NCBI GenBank assembly: GCA_030753265.1
Contig: JASMCQ010000113.1
Coordinates: 1 to 53,417, forward strand
DNA: 53,417 bases
Direction of reading: 5' to 3'
DNA from: Dehalococcoidia bacterium
Lineage (GTDB): Bacteria; Chloroflexota; Dehalococcoidia; UBA3495
Shown: positions 25,395 to 31,995 of the stretch, piece by piece
How the letters are laid out: each line of letters begins with the position of its first letter
Numbering within the stretch: the first letter of the stretch is position 1
Notes under the pieces: generated by a model
The model's database searches: none
What the model was told of the DNA's origin: nothing
Seen by the model: only the letters and a program-made list of their open reading frames with translations
Made by a program: the position numbers and the translations under genes

Positions 25395-26153
25395 ATGACG
25401 GACTACCTTTTGGTGCACGGCGCGGGGCAAGGAGCCTGGAGTTGGGGCCGGGTCTGGGGATACCTGACCGCGCCGGTGGAACACCCGCCACGGCTCTACG
25501 CGCCCCGCCCGGTCGACCGAGTGTACCCCCTGGACCTACCTGGCCACGGCGCGGACGCCGACGGTGACACCGGCGAGGTCAGACTGGAAGAGTGCGTCCA
25601 CGCGATAGTTCGGGCGGTGGAGCGGGAAGAACTGAAAGACGTGGTCCTGGTCGGACACGGCTTCGCCGGAGGCTTGCTCCTTCAGGCGGCTGCCGCGCTG
25701 CCGAAGCCGCCCAAACGCCTGGTTCTTGTGGGCGCCGTATTACCCACCAGCCAACGGAGCATGCTGACCGCATTGCCCCGGCGCGCCCGCGCCGGTTTCC
25801 GGCTGATTTCGGTTTTGAACAAGCTCTCCCGGCAGAGCTTCAGGTTTCCCCGCTTCGTCATCAGCCGGTACATGTGTAACGGGATGGACCCGATGGAAGT
25901 GATCCACTTGTTGGGGTTCTTCGGGCCGCTACCGGTTAGGGTCATGAAGACGAAATTTGACTTGGGGGACGGCTCTCCACCCTGTCCCGTGACCTACGTG
26001 GTGCTCGCCCAGGACAAGGTGGTGCCGCCGGAAATGCAGGAGCGGATGGCCCAAAGACTCCCCGGCGCGGAGATCGTTTCGGTGGACTCCTGCCACCAGG
26101 TGACGTTCTACCGGCCCAGGGAACTGGCCAACATCCTGCTGCACTACGCCTGA
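25395..26153 (+). CDS. Alpha/beta-hydrolase-fold protein lacking the nucleophile serine
   Basis: This 252-residue protein has the alpha/beta-hydrolase fold: oxyanion-hole segment LVHGAGQGAWSW at the start, DLPGHGADA, and a nucleophile elbow. The elbow reads VGHGFAGG instead of the expected VGHSxGG, so glycine stands where serine should be (near residue 89). The other members of the triad seem present: Asp in LAQDKVVPP and His in DSCHQVTF. It resembles the hydroxynitrile lyase/salicylate esterase-like subgroup common in environmental bacteria. Without the serine it may be a non-hydrolytic enzyme, a binding protein or inactive. It starts at ATG 25395 and is convergent with the FAD dehydrogenase, whose stop is 8 nt away. 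Confidence 0.82.
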   Translation: MTDYLLVHGAGQGAWSWGRVWGYLTAPVEHPPRLYAPRPVDRVYPLDLPGHGADADGDTGEVRLEECVHAIVRAVEREELKDVVLVGHGFAGGLLLQAAAALPKPPKRLVLVGAVLPTSQRSMLTALPRRARAGFRLISVLNKLSRQSFRFPRFVISRYMCNGMDPMEVIHLLGFFGPLPVRVMKTKFDLGDGSPPCPVTYVVLAQDKVVPPEMQERMAQRLPGAEIVSVDSCHQVTFYRPRELANILLHYA

Positions 26154-26161
26154 CCGGGAAT

Positions 26162-27646
26162 TTACCGGGCCAGCTTGGCGGCGTTCCTGCCCGCTATGCG
26201 TCCGAAGACGGAACCCAACATGAGGCCGGCCCCGGTGGAGAAAGCCCGGTAGAAGATTCCGCCGATGGCTTCCCCCGTGGCGTAAAGGCCAGGGATAGCC
26301 TGTCGGCCGGAGTCCAAGACCCGGGCCTCCCCGTCCACCGCAATACCTCCGTGGGTGAAGACGATGCTGGTGGAGACGCGGTAGGCCACGAATGGCGGGC
26401 GCTCCAGCCGCAGTGCCCAGTTTGACTTGGGTGGCTTCAGACCACGGGTGCCCTTGCCGTCCTTGATGGTGGTGTCGAAGGTCCCCTCCTGCACCGCCTG
26501 GTTGTACCGGGTGACGGTATCCGACAGGGCATCGGAGTCTACCCCCAGGCTGCGAGCAAGCTCCTCCATGGTGCCGGCGGTCACGGAAGGGCTCCCGGAG
26601 TGGTACCGCTCCTTGTCCAGCATTTGAACGGTCTGCTGGTCGAAGAGTTGATAGGCTAGGCCCCCGGGCTGAGACCAGACGGCGTTCCCCAGGGCTACAC
26701 CCCCGGTGTGATGGAACTCGGCCCCTTCGTCCACGAAACGCCGCCCCTCGGCGTTGACCATGATGCCGAGCCTCTCAGAGGAGCGGGCACTCAGGTTGCC
26801 CGCCTTTACCTCGCCAAAGGGCGCTGAGGCTATGTCCACCGACCCGCAGTCCGAGGCGGACCAGGCGCCGCTGCTGCCTGCGCCAATCTCTCGGGCCCGG
26901 TCCAGGAGTTCGCCGGTGTTATGCCGGGTGCCCCGCACCTTCATGAAGTCCCACCCTTTTCCCAGGTAGCGGGCGCGCATCTCCGGGTTGGCCTCGAAGC
27001 CGCCGCTCCCCAGCACCACGCCCCCGGCCTCCAGCGCCTGAACGCCGTCCTCGGAACGGACCCGCACTCCACAGACTCCGTCCCGGTCATCAGTAACCAG
27101 CCCGGTGACCGCGGTACCGTAGGCGATGTCGACACCCCGTCCCTCGGCAATGTGGAAGAGCTGTTGCATTAACCCGAGACCCGCTCCCCAGGTCTGAAGC
27201 TCGTTGCCGGGCAGGAAGATGGTGCGGCCGCTCCGGCGCGGCGCCCGCTGGTACAGCTCGAAGTGCACTCCCAGACTTTGCATCCACCGAAGGGTGTCGT
27301 AGGACTGGTCCGCCAGCACCCGGCACAGTTCAGGGTCGGCGCGCTCTTCTGAAATCCGCATCAGGTTTTCGTAGTAGGTGTCGGCGGTGTAGGGTCCCAT
27401 GTCCAGGCGTTCTGCCTCGACCGGGGTGAGTTCCGGCACCAGGGGCATCACGTCCTCCAATCCCTGGTGTGCGAACTCGAACAACCCGCCGCTGAAGGCG
27501 CTGTTTCCGCCCCGCTCCTCGTAAGGCGCCTTTTCAAGCACCAGGACCCGCGCCCCCTCTTCCCGGGCCGCCAAGGCCGCGCACATTGCGGCGTTCCCCG
27601 CCCCCACTACGATGACGTCGAAGCGATTCTCGCCCCTTATGGCCAT
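26162..27646 (-). CDS. FAD-dependent dehydrogenase, fumarate reductase/TcuA-like
   Basis: This 494-residue flavoprotein belongs to the FAD-binding-2 family (succinate dehydrogenase, fumarate reductase, 3-ketosteroid dehydrogenase, tricarballylate dehydrogenase TcuA). The N-terminal dinucleotide fold is VIVVGAGNAAMCAALAAREE with LVLEKAPYEERGGNSAFSGG binding FAD. The capping domain spans about residues 240-360, and the C-terminal FAD segment is IPGLYATGEAIGGIF then STGAGLMLGSVFGR. It most resembles TcuA-like enzymes; substrate unknown. AGGAGG at 27651-27656 sets ATG 27646, 12 nt after the stop (TAG) of the MerB-like selenoprotein gene. The pair is therefore an operon and the flavoprotein may deliver or accept electrons or process the same substrate; this is inference from context. 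Confidence 0.85.
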   Translation of the reverse strand: MAIRGENRFDVIVVGAGNAAMCAALAAREEGARVLVLEKAPYEERGGNSAFSGGLFEFAHQGLEDVMPLVPELTPVEAERLDMGPYTADTYYENLMRISEERADPELCRVLADQSYDTLRWMQSLGVHFELYQRAPRRSGRTIFLPGNELQTWGAGLGLMQQLFHIAEGRGVDIAYGTAVTGLVTDDRDGVCGVRVRSEDGVQALEAGGVVLGSGGFEANPEMRARYLGKGWDFMKVRGTRHNTGELLDRAREIGAGSSGAWSASDCGSVDIASAPFGEVKAGNLSARSSERLGIMVNAEGRRFVDEGAEFHHTGGVALGNAVWSQPGGLAYQLFDQQTVQMLDKERYHSGSPSVTAGTMEELARSLGVDSDALSDTVTRYNQAVQEGTFDTTIKDGKGTRGLKPPKSNWALRLERPPFVAYRVSTSIVFTHGGIAVDGEARVLDSGRQAIPGLYATGEAIGGIFYRAFSTGAGLMLGSVFGRIAGRNAAKLAR

Positions 27647-27658
27647 GATGCCTCCTGC

Positions 27659-28303
27659 CTATAACTCCCCAGCGGCGCGGCGCGACATATAATTTGTGGC
27701 GCCCCGAGCGCGGTGCCTCTCCGCGCTGAACCGCTCCACCCAATAGGCCAGCGGTTGAAGGGTCTCTTCGAAGGCGGGGTCGAACCCGGACCAGCTACGG
27801 GCATGCTCTTCCGACCGGAAGAGGTTCATGCCGGCTCAACGAGTGGGGCGGGTATCCGGTGATCCCCCCACCTCGCCGTTGGTGTATCCCACTATCCCTT
27901 CCGGGCTGGCGGAAAGCACCTGCTCATCCCGCATCTCGATGGTGATGGGATCACCGCAATCCAGGCACGGGGCATCGATTCGGACCGTCTTTCCGGGGAA
28001 CAGCCAGCGGACCGCCAGCGCCTCGAACCCTCATTGGGCGAACCATTTCTGCTGGCCGTCCACGGTGATACGGTACTGGGTTGGCATGTTGTTGAACGGC
28101 GCCACGGATACGATGTAGTCGGTCCCCGGGTGCAGCCACGCGGGGATCCCGGTGGCTATCAGGTCGCGGAGCACTTGGCGTCCTTCTTCAACCGGGAGGC
28201 CCAGGCTTGCCGCCAGTTCCGTGTAGTGAGGCGCAAGGCCCGTCTCAACGAAGCGCCTCATGATACCGTGGTGAGCCCTGTCAAGCATCGCGAGATCCGT
28301 CAT
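27659..28303 (-). CDS. MerB-like (alkylmercury lyase family) protein with two predicted selenocysteines
   Basis: Read conventionally this gene stops after 90 residues. With TGA at codon 91 (28031-28033) and codon 156 (27836-27838) read as selenocysteine (U), the frame runs to TAG at 27659 and gives 214 residues, the length of MerB (212). The N-terminal winged-helix part is followed by YRITVDGQQKWFAQ-U-GFEALA, matching MerB's ...YAWCALDTL around catalytic Cys96. APCLDCG covers MerB Cys117. TR-U-AGMNLFRSEEHARSW matches FC-CHVHFFAS around catalytic Cys159. MerB's Asp99 is Glu here. AAGGAGG at 28309-28315 lies five bases before ATG 28303. Hairpins with GU-containing loops follow both TGAs. MerB cleaves carbon-mercury bonds with two cysteines and an acid; the substrate of this homologue is unknown. 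The alternative, a twice-interrupted pseudogene, fits the intact flanks poorly. Confidence 0.85.
27800..27832 (-). promoter_or_regulatory. Bacterial SECIS-like hairpin after the second TGA (codon 156)
   Basis: On the minus strand, 3 nt after the TGA, GGCATG pairs perfectly with CATGCC (6 bp). An AAC bulge follows, then CTCTTCC pairs perfectly with GGAAGAG (7 bp), capped by a GGTC loop. The loop G and U lie 21 and 22 nt after the TGA, nearly the same distance as the SelB-binding GU in E. coli fdhF, whose loop also contains GGUC. Confidence 0.78.
28003..28019 (-). promoter_or_regulatory. Bacterial SECIS-like hairpin after the first TGA (codon 91)
   Basis: GCTGGCG and CGCTGGC form a 7-bp stem (two G-U pairs) with a GTC loop, 18 nt after the TGA. 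Weaker than the hairpin at the second TGA, but with GU in the apical loop at the spacing required for SelB. Confidence 0.55.
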
Positions 28304-28491
28304 AGTTACCTCCTTTGCTCCGGAAGCAAATAGGTTCTGTTGACATAATCCTTAGCGCACGCCGTTTCCCCCAACCGCCCACGAAGACTCTTGGAAGACA
28401 GTCCGCACCGTGACAATGGGCCCGGCCCCGCAGACCACGGCTTGCGCTGACGTGATTCACTCGTCATTAGAGCGCCGAGGCAGGTGGAAAT

Positions 28492-28516
28492 GCGGGTGGG
28501 GAGCGTGCCAACCCGC
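28492..28516 (-). terminator. Possible groEL terminator
   Basis: GCGGGT / ACCCGC (6 bp, 13-nt loop) lies 15 nt after the groEL stop and is followed on the minus strand by ATTT. Weak but in the right place. Confidence 0.35.
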
Positions 28517-28530
28517 CCGCCCGAGGCCGC

Positions 28531-30141
28531 CTAATGCATGTGGCCGTGCCCCGCGTCCGGCTCCTTGGTCTTTTCCTCGGTAATCAGTGACTCGGTAGTC
28601 AGGACCATGCCGGCGACGCTGGCCGCGTTTTGCAGGGCGATCCGGATCACCTTGGCCGGATCGATTATTCCCTTGGCCACCATGTCACCGTAGTTATCGT
28701 CCTGGGCGTCGTATCCGAAATTGGGGAGCCGGCTCTGGCGTATCTGGTCCAGCACCACGGCTCCCTCTTGCCCGGCATTGCTGGCGATGATACGAACCGG
28801 CTCCACCAGGGCCTGCTTGAGAATGTCGGTGGAAATGGCCTCATCGCCCGGCAGTTTGAGGCTGTCCAGCACCGGCAGCGCGCGAACGAAGGCCACCCCG
28901 CCGCCGGGGACCACGCCTTCCTCAACCGCGGCCTGGGTTGCGGCCAGGGCGTTTTCCACCCGCCGCTTACGCTCCTTGAGTTCGGGTTCGGTGGCCGCCC
29001 CGACCTTGATGATAGCCACGCCTCCGGACAACTTGGCGAGGCGCTCCTGGAGCTTCTCCTTGTCGTAGTCCGAGGTCGATTCCTCGATCTGGACCTTGAT
29101 CTGCTCTTGCCTCGCCTTGATCATGTCCGGCGAGCCCTTGCCCTCGATGATTGTGGTCTTGTCTTTGGAGCATTCGACTTTTCGGGCCCGGCCCAGGTCG
29201 GCAACTGTGGCTGAATCGAGCTTGCGGCCCTGCTCTTCAGAAATGATCTGCCCGCCGGTGAGGACGGCGATATCTTCCAGCATGGCCTTGCGCCTGTCCC
29301 CGAAACCCGGGGCTTTGACCGCCGTGGAGTTCATTGTTCCGCGGAGCTTGTTCACCACCAGGACGGCCAGCGCCTCTCCGTCCACGTCTTCGCTGATGAT
29401 CACCAGGTTTTTCGAAACTTGCAGAGTCTTCTCCAGCAGCGGCACCAGATCGGCGGCGGCAGAGATTTTCTTGTCCATAATCAGAATATAGGGGTCCTCA
29501 ATGTCCGCCAGCATGCGCTCGGGGTTGGTGACGAAGTACGGGCTGATGTAGCCTCGGTCGAAACTCATTCCATCGACGTACTCGGTATCCGACTCAATGC
29601 CCTTGCCTTCTTCGATGGTGATCACGCCATCTCCGCCGATGCGGTCTATGGCATCGCCCAGGAGGTTCCCAATGTCGCGGTCGTTGGCCGAGATGGAAGC
29701 TATCTGGGCTTTCTGGTCCCGCCCCTCTACGGTGATGGCATTCTTCAGCAGCTCCGCCACCAGCACCTTCACTCCTTTGTCGATCCCCCGCTTGATGGCC
29801 ATCGGGTCGGCCCCGGCGGCCACGTTCTTCATTCCCTCCCGGACGATGACCTGGGTCAGGACGGCGGCTGTCGTGGTGCCGTCTCCGGCGGAGTCGCTCG
29901 TCTTGGTAGACGCCTCTTTTATCAGTTGGGCGCCCATGTTTTCGAAGGGGTCGGACAAGTCCACTTCCTTGGCGATGGATACTCCGTCATTGGTCACCAC
30001 GGGGGCCCCGAACTTCTTCTCCAGGATTACGTTCAATCCTTTGGGGCCCAGGGTCAGCCTAACCGCGTTCGCCACCGTATCGATGCCATGCATCAAGGCT
30101 TTCCGGGCCTCTTCGTCTCGCGCTATCTGCTTTGCTGGCAT
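28531..30141 (-). CDS. groL: Chaperonin GroEL
   Basis: This 536-residue 60-kDa chaperonin folds proteins in a tetradecamer capped by GroES. Family landmarks: [20 protein letters not shown] with [13 protein letters not shown] and the ATP-site [10 protein letters not shown] in the equatorial domain, [18 protein letters not shown] and [13 protein letters not shown] in the apical domain, and [15 protein letters not shown]. The C-terminus ends in a short His/Met tail (GHGHMH) instead of the GGM repeats of E. coli GroEL. I choose ATG 30141 ([13 protein letters not shown]) with AGGAGG ten bases upstream; a TTG three codons earlier would sit too close to the ribosome site. It is the second gene of groES-groEL. 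Confidence 0.97.
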   Translation of the reverse strand: MPAKQIARDEEARKALMHGIDTVANAVRLTLGPKGLNVILEKKFGAPVVTNDGVSIAKEVDLSDPFENMGAQLIKEASTKTSDSAGDGTTTAAVLTQVIVREGMKNVAAGADPMAIKRGIDKGVKVLVAELLKNAITVEGRDQKAQIASISANDRDIGNLLGDAIDRIGGDGVITIEEGKGIESDTEYVDGMSFDRGYISPYFVTNPERMLADIEDPYILIMDKKISAAADLVPLLEKTLQVSKNLVIISEDVDGEALAVLVVNKLRGTMNSTAVKAPGFGDRRKAMLEDIAVLTGGQIISEEQGRKLDSATVADLGRARKVECSKDKTTIIEGKGSPDMIKARQEQIKVQIEESTSDYDKEKLQERLAKLSGGVAIIKVGAATEPELKERKRRVENALAATQAAVEEGVVPGGGVAFVRALPVLDSLKLPGDEAISTDILKQALVEPVRIIASNAGQEGAVVLDQIRQSRLPNFGYDAQDDNYGDMVAKGIIDPAKVIRIALQNAASVAGMVLTTESLITEEKTKEPDAGHGHMH

Positions 30142-30179
30142 TTTATCCAATCCTCCTACAATTGACGAGAGTGTATAAC

Positions 30180-30491
30180 CTAGGAAATCTTTGCCAGCAC
30201 GTCGTTGGCTCCAATGACCAGGAGTTCTTCGTCTTCAACTTCGATTTCGGTACCGGCATATTTGGAATAGATCACCTTGTCGCCCACCTTGATACCCACC
30301 GCCACCCGTTTTCCTTTCCTCGAATACCGGCCGGGACCCACCGCCACCACTTCACCTTCTTGGGGCCGTTCTTGAGCCGAATCCGGCAAGAAGATGCCGC
30401 TCTTGGTGACGTCTTCCTGCTTTGCGGGCCGAACGACTAGCCGGTCGGCCATGGGCATTAGCTGGGATACCGATGCAATCCTGATGGTCAT
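30180..30491 (-). CDS. groS: Co-chaperonin GroES
   Basis: This 103-residue GroES is the heptameric lid of GroEL. It contains [20 protein letters not shown], then [20 protein letters not shown] (mobile loop and roof) and [20 protein letters not shown] at the end. ATG 30491 has GAGGAG upstream. A nearer in-frame ATG (MPMADRL) would also be possible and gives a shorter N-terminus. It lies 38 nt before groEL on the same transcript. No CIRCE inverted repeat is visible, so HrcA control is not supported. Confidence 0.96.
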   Translation of the reverse strand: MTIRIASVSQLMPMADRLVVRPAKQEDVTKSGIFLPDSAQERPQEGEVVAVGPGRYSRKGKRVAVGIKVGDKVIYSKYAGTEIEVEDEELLVIGANDVLAKIS

Positions 30492-30604
30492 CGTTGACTC
30501 CTCGCTGTTGGTCTCGCCCTCCCTGTCCCTTCCGAATCGACGGTCCAACAGGCGGGCCACTGGCAGTCCGGCTGATCGGGCGCCGGCGCATTTCGCAGAT
30601 ATAC

Positions 30605-30633
30605 AGGATAATTGGGCCTGTCCCGGCGGTCAA
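30605..30633 (-). promoter_or_regulatory. Sigma-70-type promoter for groES-groEL
   Basis: On the minus strand TTGACC (30633-30628), a 17-bp spacer and TATCCT (30610-30605) form a good -35/-10 pair about 115 nt upstream of groES, in the divergent gap with the EndoQ-like gene. Confidence 0.6.
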
Positions 30634-30699
30634 GTGATTCGATGCGCCGGCGCTGAAAGCGTCCCATTTTCGGCACCGGCGCTATGCTAGACTGGCCGC

Positions 30700-31995
30700 A
30701 TGGGCTACGCCGCCGACCTTCACCTTCACTCCCCATACGCCTACGCCTGCAGCAAGAACCTGATCCTGGATAACCTGGCCGCCTGGGCCAAGCTCAAGGG
30801 CATCCATCTGCTGGCCTGCGGCGATTTCACCCATCCGGCGTGGCTCGGCGAACTTCGCCGGAAGCTGAAACCGGGCGACTCGGGCCTCTTCCGGTTCAAC
30901 GGCGTCCACTTCGTGCTGGGCACCGAGGTCTGCTGCAATTACCGGCAGGGAGGCAGGTCTCGGAGGGTGCACCTGCTGCTGTTCGCTCCCGATTTCGACA
31001 CCGTGGACCGGCTCAACCTGGCCCTGGCGGCGGGAAAGAATAGTCTGGAGAAGAATAATCTGGAATCGAATGGCCGTCCGATCCTGAGCCTATCGGCTCG
31101 CGACTTTACCACCCTGGCCCTGGAGATCAACCCCGAGTGCATGGTCATCCCGGCCCACGTGTGGACCCCCTGGTTCGGCGTGTTCGGCTCCAAGTCGGGG
31201 TTCGACAGCCTGGAGGAGTGCTTCCGGGACCTGACTCCCCAAATCCACGCTCTGGAGACGGGCCTGTCGAGCGACCCGGCCATGTTCTGGCCGATCCGGG
31301 AGTTGGATCGGAAGACCATCGTCTCGTTTTCCGATGCCCATTCGCCTCAGAAACTGGGCCGGGAGTTGACGGTGTTCGAGGGCGAACTCTCCTACCATGG
31401 CCTAGCCGAGGCCGTGGCCCACCAGCGCGTGGCCTATACCGCGGAGTTCTACCCTCAAGAAGGAAAGTACCACTACGACGGTCACCGCAAGTGCGGGGTG
31501 CGCCAGTCTCCGGAGGACACCCGCCGGCAGGGTGGCCGGTGCCCGGTGTGCCGCCGCCTGCTCACTCTCGGGGTGTTGAACCGCGCTCAGAGGATGGCAA
31601 CCGGCAGCCGGGAAACTTCTCACGTTTCAGATCGTACCGGCGTTTCCGGCGGGTTCGTCCGCCATGACGGGACCCGCCCTCCCTTCATCCGGTTGGTGCC
31701 CCTCCGCGAGATCATCGCCGAAACCCTCGGTCAGGGTCCAGCCACCAAACGGGTGGAGGCCGAATACCGGCGGATCTCCCAGGAGTTGGGCAACGAGCTT
31801 CAGGTGCTGATCAGCGTGACCTCCACAGACTTGAAACAGGTGGCCGGAGAACGCCTGGCCGAGGCGGTGATGAAGGCCCGAATAGGCGACGTCCGGGTCG
31901 ACCCCGGATACGACGGCGTCTTTGGCAAGGTTCGGGTCTGGCCGGATCAGCCCACCCGGAGCCCGAACCCGCTTCCAAAACTCAAGGCCCGCTAG
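30700..31995 (+). CDS. Endonuclease Q-family PHP-domain nuclease
   Basis: This 431-residue protein matches the PHP-domain family that contains archaeal endonuclease Q, which nicks DNA 5' of deaminated bases (uracil, hypoxanthine) and abasic sites. The PHP domain begins with ADLHLHSPYAYACS; further metal ligands are in GDFTHP, GTEVCC, PAHVWTPWFG and SDAHSP. A zinc-ribbon-like region follows (HRKCGVRQSPEDT, GRCPVCRR) near residues 265-290. A C-terminal domain includes RPPFIRLVPLREIIAETLG and ends in a basic tail. It is a repair enzyme by family; activity here is not proven. Its stop codon overlaps that of the convergent DUF5666 gene by three bases (CTAG). Confidence 0.85.
   Translation: MGYAADLHLHSPYAYACSKNLILDNLAAWAKLKGIHLLACGDFTHPAWLGELRRKLKPGDSGLFRFNGVHFVLGTEVCCNYRQGGRSRRVHLLLFAPDFDTVDRLNLALAAGKNSLEKNNLESNGRPILSLSARDFTTLALEINPECMVIPAHVWTPWFGVFGSKSGFDSLEECFRDLTPQIHALETGLSSDPAMFWPIRELDRKTIVSFSDAHSPQKLGRELTVFEGELSYHGLAEAVAHQRVAYTAEFYPQEGKYHYDGHRKCGVRQSPEDTRRQGGRCPVCRRLLTLGVLNRAQRMATGSRETSHVSDRTGVSGGFVRHDGTRPPFIRLVPLREIIAETLGQGPATKRVEAEYRRISQELGNELQVLISVTSTDLKQVAGERLAEAVMKARIGDVRVDPGYDGVFGKVRVWPDQPTRSPNPLPKLKAR

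Noticed and set aside
27659..28303. Reading the MerB-like region as a simple pseudogene
   Set aside because: Both interruptions are TGA in the same frame, fall on catalytic Cys positions, are each followed by SECIS-like hairpins, and the remaining sequence and length are intact.
30492..30699. CIRCE element for HrcA control of groES-groEL
   Set aside because: No TTAGCACTC-N9-GAGTGCTAA-like repeat is present.
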